Assembly (NCBI GenBank): GCA_016183815.1
Contig: JACPDW010000005.1
Location: forward strand, 1-33,066
DNA length: 33,066 bases
Direction: 5' to 3'
Source of the DNA: Flavobacteriia bacterium
GTDB taxonomy: Bacteria; Bacteroidota; Bacteroidia; Flavobacteriales_D; Crocinitomicaceae
Translations under genes and position numbers: made by a program
Shown: in pieces, positions 5,489 to 14,110 of the stretch
How the letters are laid out: each line of letters opens with the position of its first letter
How positions within the stretch are numbered: the first letter of the stretch is position 1
Notes under the pieces: generated by a model
Databases searched by the model: none
Seen by the model: the letters and a program-made list of their open reading frames with translations, nothing else
Told to the model about the DNA's origin: nothing

Positions 5489-5586
5489 TATATGTATTTA
5501 CATACAAAATTAGCAAAAATAAATTAATTATACGCATATACATATAAATAGTTTAAATTAGCACAAATTATATGCATTTAGATATA
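5489..5586. promoter_or_regulatory. Three phased HipB operators with the hipBST promoter
   Basis: Three related sites start at 5489 (tatatgtatttacatac), 5529 (tatacgcatatacatata) and 5569 (tatatgcatttagatata), spaced exactly 40 bases apart. The first contains a perfect dyad tatgta-tt-tacata. The minus-7 box TAATTTTG (minus strand, 5505-5512) directly follows site 1 and touches its edge, so binding there would block the promoter. The even spacing would place all three on one face of the helix. Confidence 0.75.
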
Positions 5587-5638
5587 ATATTAACTCATTT
5601 AAAATAACACAAATTTGATTTTGTTGAAATAGTCAGAA

Positions 5639-6937
5639 TTACTCCAAACCATATTTCTCCATATATTTATTGTATAACTCTTTTTGAAAATTTTCCACTT
5701 TAACAAAATTTCCGTTAATTAAAATATGGCTTAATTGATTTGTTTTCATATCTAAAGCTGAACCTTTAGAAACAAAAAAAGTAGCATTTTTACCAATTTC
5801 TATAGAGCCAAAATCTTTATCGATACCAATAATTTTACATACATTAAAACTGATTGCTTTAATTGCTTCTTCTTCAGGAAGTCCATATGCCATTGCAGTC
5901 CCAGCTAAAAAAGGGATATTTCTTGCATTCATCGCTTCCATATCTCCTTCATTCTGCAAGCCAAATAAAATTCCCTGCTTAAACAATAAATAGGGGAGAC
6001 GATAAGGTAAATCAATTGCTTCGTCATCGTGTGAAGGTAACGAATGTACTCGAGTCAATAATATTGGTATTTCTGAATCCCTTATTCTATCTAAACAAAG
6101 ATACGATTCATACCCTCCAATAAAAACTGGATTTTTGATGTGATTTTCTTTAACAAAAGCTATAATATCTAAAAGTTGTCGGACGTGATTGGCATGAAAA
6201 TAGACTTTTTTATTCCCATTAAATAAATCTTTCATTGCTTCAAATCTTAAATCAAGGTCTTGATCTTTTTTTTGAAGTGAATAATGGTAAGCACTTTTAA
6301 AAAACAATTCCAATTCTTCGCACTCTTTTAAATAATTTTCATCTTGAGTTAAATCATTGTCTTTTTTTTGTTCTTTTTTAAATTGAATTGGATTGGGCCA
6401 GTGGACATGAATACCATCATCAGCTTTTATAAGTGCATCTTCCCAATTCCAGCCATTAGAGAAAAAAATGGAAGAAGAACCACTAATTGTATTGCCTTTT
6501 GGAGTAGCTTGAACGATTAATATTCCATTTGTTAAGACCGTTTGTAACACCTTTGAATCAGTGTTAAACGTAGTAGCTGTTCGTATATGAGGATTCATCT
6601 TTCCTACATCGTGAAAATCTAAAGTCGCTCGGACGGCATCGATTTCTGTTAAACCTAAGGTTGAGTTTGAACTGACAAAAGCTGGATAAAGTGCTTGTTC
6701 ATTCAAATCAATGATTTTATTCCATTTTGTAGAATCAATTTTAAAAGAAAAAATATTTTGTAAAAAAACAATTTTGTTATTTTCAATTCCAACACTTGTG
6801 TTTTTTAAAACTGTTCCAAGTCCAGTGTGAACGGTAGCATTATGAAAAAGTATTCTATTTTTTTGACAGAACACATGCTGTAAACTTAAAAAACAGCATA
6901 CCAATAAAAGTTTTTTAAAAGGAATTTTCATAATCAA
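5639..6937 (-). CDS. Exported amidohydrolase-like protein, probably without metal ligands
   Basis: A 432-residue protein with a signal peptide (KLLLVCCFLSLQHVFCQ) and the layout of the imidazolonepropionase/dihydroorotase-like amidohydrolases: an N-terminal beta-sandwich strand set (RILFHNATVHTGLG), a long barrel, and a C-terminal IGIDKDFGSIEIGKNATFFV segment that closes the sandwich. The usual metal-binding H-x-H after strand 1 (G-x-x-D-x-H-x-H) is replaced by FVSSNSTLG, so catalysis is doubtful. It overlaps the 3' end of the larger amidohydrolase gene by 4 bases, suggesting a co-translated pair that may form a mixed complex. Substrate unknown. Confidence 0.8.
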   Translation of the reverse strand: MIMKIPFKKLLLVCCFLSLQHVFCQKNRILFHNATVHTGLGTVLKNTSVGIENNKIVFLQNIFSFKIDSTKWNKIIDLNEQALYPAFVSSNSTLGLTEIDAVRATLDFHDVGKMNPHIRTATTFNTDSKVLQTVLTNGILIVQATPKGNTISGSSSIFFSNGWNWEDALIKADDGIHVHWPNPIQFKKEQKKDNDLTQDENYLKECEELELFFKSAYHYSLQKKDQDLDLRFEAMKDLFNGNKKVYFHANHVRQLLDIIAFVKENHIKNPVFIGGYESYLCLDRIRDSEIPILLTRVHSLPSHDDEAIDLPYRLPYLLFKQGILFGLQNEGDMEAMNARNIPFLAGTAMAYGLPEEEAIKAISFNVCKIIGIDKDFGSIEIGKNATFFVSKGSALDMKTNQLSHILINGNFVKVENFQKELYNKYMEKYGLE

Positions 6938-9900
6938 TGCATATTTTCTTCTTCAGTTGCTTCTTCTCCAATGGTGTTACAATGAAAAGTACCACGTCTT
7001 TTTTTCACGTAAGGTTTAGATTTTGCACCACTTTGATTTTGATTAAGCATTTTTGTAATTAACCTCATTTTTTCTTCATTATTCTGTTTTTCAAGAACTT
7101 GGTTGTAAGAACGGTCATAAAAAATTATCCCATCAATTATTGTATAATCTGCAATGGCTTCAATAGATAAAGGATTTGCTGTCCACAATACAACATCTGC
7201 ATCTTTCCCTACCTTAATACTTCCAATTCTGTCGTCTAAATGCAATAATTTAGCTGGATTTATTGTAACTAATTTAAGTGCTTCTTGTTCGCTAATATTA
7301 CCATATTTGATAGCTTTAGCTGCTTCTTGATTTAATCTTCTACCCATTTCAGCATCATCAGAGTTGATTGCACATATAATTCCCATTTTTGTCAACAAAG
7401 CTGCGTTGTGTGGGATTGCGTCATTTACTTCGTATTTATATGCCCACCAATCAGAAAAAGTGGAGGCACCAACACCGTGTTTTTTCATTTTATCAGCAAC
7501 CTTATATCCTTCTAAAATATGTGTAAAGGTATTTACTGTAAAGCCAAAAGAATCAGCTACATGCATTAACATATTAATCTCAGATTGAACATAAGAATGG
7601 CAAGTTATAAATCGTTTTTTTTCAATAATTTCTGCTAAGGCTTCTAATTCCAAATCTGTATAAAAATCAGGTTTATTGGCTTTTTTTTCCTTTAAATACT
7701 TTTGGGCACGGGTGAAAGCATCCATCATCACTTGTTCAACACCCATTCTTGTCTGTGGAAAACGATGTCTATTAAAATCACCCCAATTGCTTTGTTTAAC
7801 ATTTTCACCAAGAGCAAATTTTATAAATTTAGGAGCGTTAGAAATCAACATTTCATCAGGCGAATAACCCCATTTTAGTTTTATAATTGCCGATTGTCCA
7901 CCAATAGGATTTGCAGAGCCATGTAATAGCTGAGAGGTACAAACCCCACCACTTAATTGCCTGTAAATATTTATATCATCGGGTTTGATGACATCGCTTA
8001 ATTTCACCTCTGAGGTTATAGCATGTGATCCTTCATTAACACCTTTAGTTATTGCTATATGTGAATGTTCATCTATAATACCCGCTGTAAGATGTTTACC
8101 TTTGCCATCTAAAATAATATCTACTTTTTCAGATATTTTATCCTTGCTGATTTGTTTAATTTTACCATTCTCAATCAATACATTGGCGTCTTCTAAAACA
8201 CCTTCTTTTTCGTTCGTCCAAACAGTTGTATGTTCGATTAAAATTTTCTTTTGTTGTGGTTTTTCTTTAAATCCAAATGAAGTATTTGGAAACCATAAAG
8301 CACCCAGTTCTTCTGTTGATTTTTCGTCTTTTTTGTCTTCATTAACTATTTTCGATTCATGATTTTTAACGGCTGTCCATTTTATCCAATTTCCTTTACT
8401 ATCAAGACCATCTCCTTCAATGATTGAATGTTTTTTTAAGTATTTTCCATGTAAAGTAAAAGTTAATTTATTTGAGCCAGTGTCTTGTATAATTTTAAGT
8501 ATGAGGTCGTCGCTTGACTTTTCTAAACTACTTGAATACAATACAGTATCCACTAAACTAATTTTTTCTTTGACGTTAATTTTATTTTTTGGGTTATTTT
8601 GAGTTTTTACTTCTTTTTTTTCAATAATTTGATAAACTTTTGTACTTGGTTTAAGCCAGTTTTCGCCAAAAATTTTTAGTTTATACAGCTCATTTCCAAT
8701 GTTTAAATTGTATTCACCTCTTATGTCAACCAATTCATTAACTTGATGAATTTTACGTATGCCATCACACCAAGTTTCTGAAGCTTGAGTTTCTTTTTCA
8801 AAAGGATTGACTTCATAAATACTAAAAAAAGCCAATTTATTTTCTTCGATAGAACCGTATTCCTTCTCAATACCTAATATTTTTGCAGGTGTTAAAGTCA
8901 GGGCTTTTAGAATGTGTTCAAAACTAACGCCTGTTTTAATTATTTTATGAATATTTTTCCAAAAATCGTTAGCTGAAATATTATTTGAGCTAAAAGCAAT
9001 CTCCCATTTTTCTTTTAGTAAAAATTTAAAATTATAAGGAGCTAATTCCCAATATTTTAAATCTTTTAAGGGAATTTCTTTTGAAATATAAGGGTCTGAA
9101 ATGTCATAATTATCAGGAAAAGTTAAAGGTAAAATAAGTGATTGAATTTGATTTTTTTTCAAATCATCGATAATTTCAAATTCATTACCTGAAGTAATAT
9201 AGTGAAAAGAAATAGAAAATTCATCCGCAATTTTTTTTGCTCTAATGATGTCGTATTTGTCTTCTGCTAAAAAAAATAATTTTTTAACTTTCTGTTTATT
9301 TAACTCCTCTAAAGAAATATTTACATTTTTTTTCGTTGCTTTAGAATACCAAATAGCATCATAAAAGGTTTGTCTCAAAAGAGCAACACTTCCCATTAAA
9401 GAGGAGGGATAATCGTTTTTTGATGTGCCTTTATTGAATGAAAAATAAGCTGCACTTTGATTTTTAACAAGATGGTTTTGGTCGTAATTTGTAACAGTTT
9501 TTAGCAAACAAGAATATCCTCTAGCAATACCGTCATTCAGATGGTTGTTTACTAATCCAAAACCCATTTTATTGTATTCGTCAATTTCTTTTGAACTTTT
9601 TAATGGAATTAAAGAGGCATCAAATTCGGGATGAATAGCTTCGTTCCAATAATACGGAGAAGTTGATTCTTCTTGTTGATTCTTCTTGTTTAAATATTCT
9701 GGTTTAGATAGTGAAATGGAAGCGTTTAATTCAATAAAAGATGGAAGAATAAATTTGTTTGTATAATCAAGAACTAAAATTTCTTCAGAAAATGAAAGGT
9801 TTTTTCCAATTTTAACAATTTTGTTTCCTTCAATTAAAATATCGCAATTGTTTATTATTTCTCCATTTTTAGAGAATACATTTGCATTTGTAAGGGCTAT

Positions 9901-10008
9901 TTTTTTATATTCTGATGGTTTAGAACCATTAAAAGGAACTTGTTGTTGAGTAAAGTTTGAATTAAAAAATACAGACAAAAAAAGAAACAGAAATATTCGT
10001 TTTTGCAT
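6934..10008 (-). CDS. Large exported two-domain amidohydrolase
   Basis: A 1024-residue protein with signal peptide MQKRIFLFLFLSVFFNSNFT. Two amidohydrolase-like units are visible. The first (about 30-420) keeps the fold signature (IALTNANVFSKNG; ILGIEKEYGSIEENKLAFF) but has FIELNAS where the H-x-H should be. The second (about 590-980) has an intact GIIDEHSHIAI motif near residue 646, ITCHSYVQSEIN near 800, FTHILEG and INSDDAE near 880, the expected metal and catalytic positions. It may hydrolyse cyclic amides or peptides in the periplasm; the substrate is not predictable. Its first 22 codons and promoter region are duplicated at 12059-12201. Confidence 0.85.
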   Translation of the reverse strand: MQKRIFLFLFLSVFFNSNFTQQQVPFNGSKPSEYKKIALTNANVFSKNGEIINNCDILIEGNKIVKIGKNLSFSEEILVLDYTNKFILPSFIELNASISLSKPEYLNKKNQQEESTSPYYWNEAIHPEFDASLIPLKSSKEIDEYNKMGFGLVNNHLNDGIARGYSCLLKTVTNYDQNHLVKNQSAAYFSFNKGTSKNDYPSSLMGSVALLRQTFYDAIWYSKATKKNVNISLEELNKQKVKKLFFLAEDKYDIIRAKKIADEFSISFHYITSGNEFEIIDDLKKNQIQSLILPLTFPDNYDISDPYISKEIPLKDLKYWELAPYNFKFLLKEKWEIAFSSNNISANDFWKNIHKIIKTGVSFEHILKALTLTPAKILGIEKEYGSIEENKLAFFSIYEVNPFEKETQASETWCDGIRKIHQVNELVDIRGEYNLNIGNELYKLKIFGENWLKPSTKVYQIIEKKEVKTQNNPKNKINVKEKISLVDTVLYSSSLEKSSDDLILKIIQDTGSNKLTFTLHGKYLKKHSIIEGDGLDSKGNWIKWTAVKNHESKIVNEDKKDEKSTEELGALWFPNTSFGFKEKPQQKKILIEHTTVWTNEKEGVLEDANVLIENGKIKQISKDKISEKVDIILDGKGKHLTAGIIDEHSHIAITKGVNEGSHAITSEVKLSDVIKPDDINIYRQLSGGVCTSQLLHGSANPIGGQSAIIKLKWGYSPDEMLISNAPKFIKFALGENVKQSNWGDFNRHRFPQTRMGVEQVMMDAFTRAQKYLKEKKANKPDFYTDLELEALAEIIEKKRFITCHSYVQSEINMLMHVADSFGFTVNTFTHILEGYKVADKMKKHGVGASTFSDWWAYKYEVNDAIPHNAALLTKMGIICAINSDDAEMGRRLNQEAAKAIKYGNISEQEALKLVTINPAKLLHLDDRIGSIKVGKDADVVLWTANPLSIEAIADYTIIDGIIFYDRSYNQVLEKQNNEEKMRLITKMLNQNQSGAKSKPYVKKRRGTFHCNTIGEEATEEENMH

Positions 10009-10082
10009 TTTTTTTTGATGTAAAACTAATAAATTCTTTTAAATTTAAAGGTTGTGGTTTGATGTTTTTTTTGAAATAGAAT
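9942..10082 (-). repeat. 141-bp direct repeat, copy 1: promoter and signal-peptide region of the amidohydrolase gene
   Basis: This is nearly identical to 12059-12201, differing by two T residues in a homopolymer and one substitution. It covers the first 22 codons plus about 75 bases upstream, including a weak minus-7-like box (TAGTTTTA, minus strand, 10021-10028). Confidence 0.9.
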
Positions 10083-10124
10083 TAGATTAATTTGGAAAAA
10101 GGTGTTGAGAATGTTAGATTAGTA

Positions 10125-10862
10125 CTATTTTCCTAATTTAAATACTAAAGAGCCATAAAAACCTGAAAAATCTAAATTTATCGGATAATAGCCAAGGACA
10201 ATCCAATCAGTGTTATCTTTGTCTTTAAGTACTTTGCTTTCAAGCTGATTATAGCCTATTTTAATTCCTATTGAACTAAAAAACAATTTTTTAGTAATTT
10301 TATAATCAATCCCTAAAGCAAAACTTGCAAAAATATTTCGTGCTTTAAAATCTAATTGACGATTTACGGTGGAATAATTAAGTAAAGATTTGGTATAAGC
10401 ATAACCAAAAGTTGCATTAATTGAAGAAGAAAAATGCTTTGTATAAAAGTTTGTTTTTTTTCTGAAAAAAGGTAAGTAATAAGCAACTGATAAACCAAAA
10501 ATTTTAGCATCATTTTGAATTATTATGTCAGAATTTATAATATTAGAAGACTCATTATAAGGAAAATCAATTGTTGCATTTTCGAATTTTTCTTTGGAAT
10601 ATAAATAAGTAAATGTTGTTCCTATACTGAAAGTCGAAGAAATGAAATAATGAAAAACAACACTTCTATTGAACCCTTTTGTTGTTTTCACATCGTGGAT
10701 ATTATTGATTTTTGCAAAAGAATCAACATAATATTGATTAAATCGTTCCATAGCAAACGAGTTAACTCCTCCTGATACTTCAAAAAAAAATCTGACACCT
10801 TTTTGTGCTTGAAGTTCACCAACAAACAGCAGCAAAAACACCAAGACAATTTTTATTTTCAT
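10125..10862 (-). CDS. Outer-membrane beta-barrel protein
   Basis: A 245-residue protein with a clear signal peptide ending ELQAQ. It then alternates polar and hydrophobic residues in strands with aromatic girdles (VVFHYFISSTFSIGTTFTYL, FGLSVAYYLPFF, FASFALGIDYKI, LFFSSIGIKIGY) and ends FYGSLVFKLGK, as in the porin-like barrels of the OmpA/PorT type. It is probably an 8-10 strand barrel. It overlaps the upstream lipoprotein gene by 4 bases (ATGA), so the two are co-translated and may form a surface complex. Cargo or ligand unknown. Confidence 0.75.
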   Translation of the reverse strand: MKIKIVLVFLLLFVGELQAQKGVRFFFEVSGGVNSFAMERFNQYYVDSFAKINNIHDVKTTKGFNRSVVFHYFISSTFSIGTTFTYLYSKEKFENATIDFPYNESSNIINSDIIIQNDAKIFGLSVAYYLPFFRKKTNFYTKHFSSSINATFGYAYTKSLLNYSTVNRQLDFKARNIFASFALGIDYKITKKLFFSSIGIKIGYNQLESKVLKDKDNTDWIVLGYYPINLDFSGFYGSLVFKLGK

Positions 10863-11854
10863 GGAATAACAACTTCATCCGTATAAGTACTCAAGCTAAA
10901 TTTCACAATAGAATAGTCATATTGATAATAGGGACTAACCCTTCCTTCAGCATCATATAAGCATTTGTAATAACGTTTTGTTGCTAACAAATTTTTTCCA
11001 TCTGGAGAACAACTGATTTCCTCATATCCATAAGCACTACATTTTTGAGTTAAATTTTTTAGACTTTTCGTTGCAATATTTAGTTCAATAATGACACCTG
11101 AAACATTCTCCGTAAAATATAATAAGTTTTCGTCCTGCTTATTACAGGTGATACTTCTTGGAGTATAATCATCAAATTCTCTAATTAACTCAAAGTCATA
11201 AGGGAAGCTTGTTTTAACTCTTCCAATTGAATATTTAAGCTTATTCTGACTCGCTGGGCTTATAAACGAAAAATAAAGATTATCTTCTTTAGAGATACTT
11301 CCATATGCCATATCTGTAATTCTAACCGTATCAACTTGATTGGTAACTAAATCTTGACAAAAAATGTAGCTTTCCCCATAGAAAGGACTACTAATGTTAT
11401 CGTTTGTATGCTCATAAAATAATTTATTGCCCTCTTGATTAAAAATTGGATTACGGTTTTTTTCTGAAAGATCATATTGTGGGAATAGATTGTCTAAACT
11501 CATAAAAAATAATTCAAAACCTGTCGATAAATAAATTAATCCATTTTTATTGATACAATAATCATTAAAAATATATGATGATGAAAAAAGAGGTGTTGTA
11601 ATTTTGCTAGAAAAATCGTACTGACACATAACATATCCTTTTGGAGGGTCTGTAATCTTTCGATATAAAAATAGATTATTATTATTTGGAAAATAAAAAG
11701 GATTTTTCACAGGGTAACTTTCAGTGTTAATAGACATCATTACTGGTCCTACTTTTTTATTCGTAGTGGGAGCAGTACATTGGTCAAAAGGGATGTTGTC
11801 CACTTTGTTGCAGGAATATAATAAAATAATAAATGTAACGCAAATTAATTTCAT
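10859..11854 (-). CDS. Lipoprotein with a beta-propeller-like (TolB-like) repeat layout
   Basis: A 331-residue protein with a lipobox (VTFIILLYSC), so it is predicted to be a lipoprotein. Repeated segments with the PIFNQEGNKLFYEHTN, TCNKQDENLLYFTENV and SCSPDGKNLLATKR pattern resemble WD40/TolB-type propeller blades. The last has the classic S-P-D-G-K motif. Such proteins usually bind partners rather than catalyse. It lies 4 bases after the chimeric ORF and overlaps the barrel gene by 4 bases. The three form a single cassette between the two copies of the amidohydrolase leader. Confidence 0.7.
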   Translation of the reverse strand: MKLICVTFIILLYSCNKVDNIPFDQCTAPTTNKKVGPVMMSINTESYPVKNPFYFPNNNNLFLYRKITDPPKGYVMCQYDFSSKITTPLFSSSYIFNDYCINKNGLIYLSTGFELFFMSLDNLFPQYDLSEKNRNPIFNQEGNKLFYEHTNDNISSPFYGESYIFCQDLVTNQVDTVRITDMAYGSISKEDNLYFSFISPASQNKLKYSIGRVKTSFPYDFELIREFDDYTPRSITCNKQDENLLYFTENVSGVIIELNIATKSLKNLTQKCSAYGYEEISCSPDGKNLLATKRYYKCLYDAEGRVSPYYQYDYSIVKFSLSTYTDEVVIP

Positions 11855-11858
11855 AATC

Positions 11859-12125
11859 TTATTTTATAATCTTATGTGTATGATGTACATCCTCTATCAC
11901 ACCACTATTTTTTATTTTCTCTAAGTGTAAGGCAGACGTTGTACCATTTTTTACATTGCTGAATTGGTAAATATTAGCTTGATTATCAAGGGCATTGCTG
12001 TCTTGTCCTATGTCGCCAATATTTCCGCTGTTTGTTATCCAATCACGATTAATACATAGTTGTTGAGTAAAGTTTGAATTAAAAAATACAGACAAAAAAA
12101 GAAACAGAAATATTCGTTTTTGCAT
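11859..12125 (-). CDS. Chimeric small exported protein with a borrowed amidohydrolase signal peptide
   Basis: An 88-residue ORF. Its first 22 residues, MQKRIFLFLFLSVFFNSNFT plus QQ, are identical to those of the amidohydrolase at 6934-10008. The remaining residues (CINRDWITNSGNIGDIGQDS, then ALDNQANIYQFSNVKNG and a His-containing tail) match nothing I recognise. The join coincides with the end of the 143-bp duplicated segment at 12059. It may be a new gene made by duplication of a promoter and signal peptide onto a truncated reading frame, or a non-functional leader for the lipoprotein and barrel. Export is predicted; function is unknown. Confidence 0.6.
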   Translation of the reverse strand: MQKRIFLFLFLSVFFNSNFTQQLCINRDWITNSGNIGDIGQDSNALDNQANIYQFSNVKNGTTSALHLEKIKNSGVIEDVHHTHKIIK

Positions 12126-12201
12126 TTTTTTTTTTGAAGTAAAACTAATAAATTCTTTTAAATTTAAAGGTTGTGGTTTGATGTTTTTTTTGAAATAGAA
12201 T
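12059..12201 (-). repeat. 143-bp direct repeat, copy 2 of the amidohydrolase leader
   Basis: Second copy of 9942-10082, two bases longer because of an 11-T rather than a 9-T run just upstream of the start codon. It probably drives the chimeric ORF, lipoprotein and barrel genes. Confidence 0.9.
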
Positions 12202-12251
12202 ATAATTTTTGTCAGTTCTAAAATTTAAATAAGGCCTGATAAAAATACAAA

Positions 12252-14087
12252 TTAATAAACTTTTTTATATTTTAAAAGTTCAATTTGTAAATTTTTAATA
12301 CCAGATGGAGGAATATTTTTAGTAAAGTAAACGACTAAAGAATCATATTTATTTTGTTTAAATAAATTTTTAAAAAAAACGAAATGTGTTATTTTTTGAG
12401 CTTTATTACAAAACTTTATTCTTGATCCTATAAAAATATTTTTTTTTCTTTTAACTAAACCTTCTTTATATAAAAGATATACAAAACCTGGGTTAGTATC
12501 GGGATTATATATTATATGTTCTGAACTAACTTTTAATCCAATTCCAGAGTCATAATCTTTTAAAAGAATAGATTTAAAAATTTTCAAATCTTCATTCTTT
12601 TTTCCAAAATCAAAATTTGTTTGTTGTGGAGTTTGGAACCATATTTTTCTAAAGTTGTTATAATATATTTTTTTTGTATTCTCTAACTTCAAATTTTTAG
12701 GAACAGAACTGTCTTGGAAATATACAAACCAACAAAATCTTGAGCTAGTTCTTAAAAAAGGTGTCCAGAAATTTGATGAATTCATCTTTTCATAATGTAA
12801 AATATCTTTATTAAATTGGATTTGATATATTTGATAAAGAAAAATTGCAAACAATAAAAAACCAATAAAAATACTTTTTAAAAAGGTTGAAGATTCTTGA
12901 AATAAAAAAACAATAGGAATAGCTAATAAAATATAAAAATCAATATAAGTTCTCATTCCTAATCCTCCACCATACCACCAACACCACCACGATGATATGA
13001 GATATGTTATTAAAATAAAATTTAGAATAAATAGAAAAAAAAGCGATTTATTTTTTAAAAACAAAATTAAAATACCTGGAATTATTAAAAAAAATATTGG
13101 TGCATATATAAAAAGACCTTTTTTAAAGCTAAATAAAACTTCAAGCATTTTTGGATTTGTCCAACTTGAAAAGGATTCATTAGAATAAGAATTTAATTTA
13201 TAATTACCAGTTTGTAAATAAATATTCAGTATTTGAAGTGAAAATAAAAAGAATATTATTGCTAATAAGAGAATATTATTCCGATTTATTTTTAATAAAT
13301 ACAGCTTTAAATAATGCTTAAATTCTATTTTGTTTCTAAAAAAAAAAGGAAAACTAAATAATACAATTCCATTAGTGGGTCTAATTAAAATAACTAATGT
13401 TATACTAATCCAAAACATAAAAAAACTCGATTTTGAATATTGCATTTTGCTTTTCAAAAAAAAGTAAAAAGAGGCATTTATTAAAGCAAAAGAATATATA
13501 TGAGAATATGATGGCAAATAAACTACATAATGTTGCAACGAACTCCCCAATGATATAGCAATAAATACTAGTAGTATAATCCTTTTTTTAATTCCCAAAA
13601 GAATAAAAAAATTATAAAAAAAATAGAATGCAATGATAAAGTAAATTATTGCAGTAAAAGAAATAGTAAAACGATAACTATTAGAATATCCATCATTGTT
13701 ATGACTAAATGCACTTTTATAAAAATGATTAATTAAAAAAAAGGGACTTTGTAAAATTGCCGTTCCAATCCAATACTTATTTTTTATTTCATTAGGTTTA
13801 GCATATGGATTGGTTCCATTTATTAAATTTAATGTTTGGTATTTGTTCTTTATTTTTTTTAAAAATGAAAATTTTAAGTCACGATAAATAAAAACAGCAG
13901 GAAGATATGCATAATATCCTGAGCCATCACTAATTATATTGAAATTTGTTGTCTCTTTATCTGAAAACCATTCAAATCTGTCAAAAGAAAGAATTAAATA
14001 AAAAACTGAAATAGAAACAATTATTATAATTGGAGTTAATCTAAATGTATTTTTATTTAAGGAATTTTTAGTAATTTTAGAAAGCAT
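12252..14087 (-). CDS. Polytopic membrane protein, probable GT-C-type glycosyltransferase
   Basis: A 611-residue protein with about ten or more hydrophobic segments between residues 18 and 430, followed by a soluble C-terminal domain of about 180 residues. An acidic loop after the first membrane segment reads IISDGSGYYAYLPAVF. This placement and the D-G-x-G-Y-Y-A-Y-L-P sequence are typical of Bacteroidota GT-C-like (family 39-like) proteins that use polyprenyl-phosphate sugars. A conserved SWWCWWYGGGLGMRTYIDFY segment lies in a later loop. It is 23 bases downstream of the M1 peptidase gene in the same direction, so co-transcription is likely. The acceptor is unknown and the enzymatic role is inferred from topology and motif. 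Confidence 0.6.
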   Translation of the reverse strand: MLSKITKNSLNKNTFRLTPIIIIVSISVFYLILSFDRFEWFSDKETTNFNIISDGSGYYAYLPAVFIYRDLKFSFLKKIKNKYQTLNLINGTNPYAKPNEIKNKYWIGTAILQSPFFLINHFYKSAFSHNNDGYSNSYRFTISFTAIIYFIIAFYFFYNFFILLGIKKRIILLVFIAISLGSSLQHYVVYLPSYSHIYSFALINASFYFFLKSKMQYSKSSFFMFWISITLVILIRPTNGIVLFSFPFFFRNKIEFKHYLKLYLLKINRNNILLLAIIFFLFSLQILNIYLQTGNYKLNSYSNESFSSWTNPKMLEVLFSFKKGLFIYAPIFFLIIPGILILFLKNKSLFFLFILNFILITYLISSWWCWWYGGGLGMRTYIDFYILLAIPIVFLFQESSTFLKSIFIGFLLFAIFLYQIYQIQFNKDILHYEKMNSSNFWTPFLRTSSRFCWFVYFQDSSVPKNLKLENTKKIYYNNFRKIWFQTPQQTNFDFGKKNEDLKIFKSILLKDYDSGIGLKVSSEHIIYNPDTNPGFVYLLYKEGLVKRKKNIFIGSRIKFCNKAQKITHFVFFKNLFKQNKYDSLVVYFTKNIPPSGIKNLQIELLKYKKVY

Positions 14088-14110
14088 ATTTTTAACTTTA
14101 TAAAATCCAT

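Noticed and set aside
5489-5586. Regular 40-bp spaced repeats as a mini CRISPR array
   Set aside because: The repeats are short, AT-rich, dyad-like and imperfect, the spacers contain the hipBST promoter, and no cas gene is present. They fit operators.
7364-8602. Several plus-strand reading frames of 60-125 residues
   Set aside because: They lie inside the amidohydrolase gene on the opposite strand and show no protein-like motifs or promoters.
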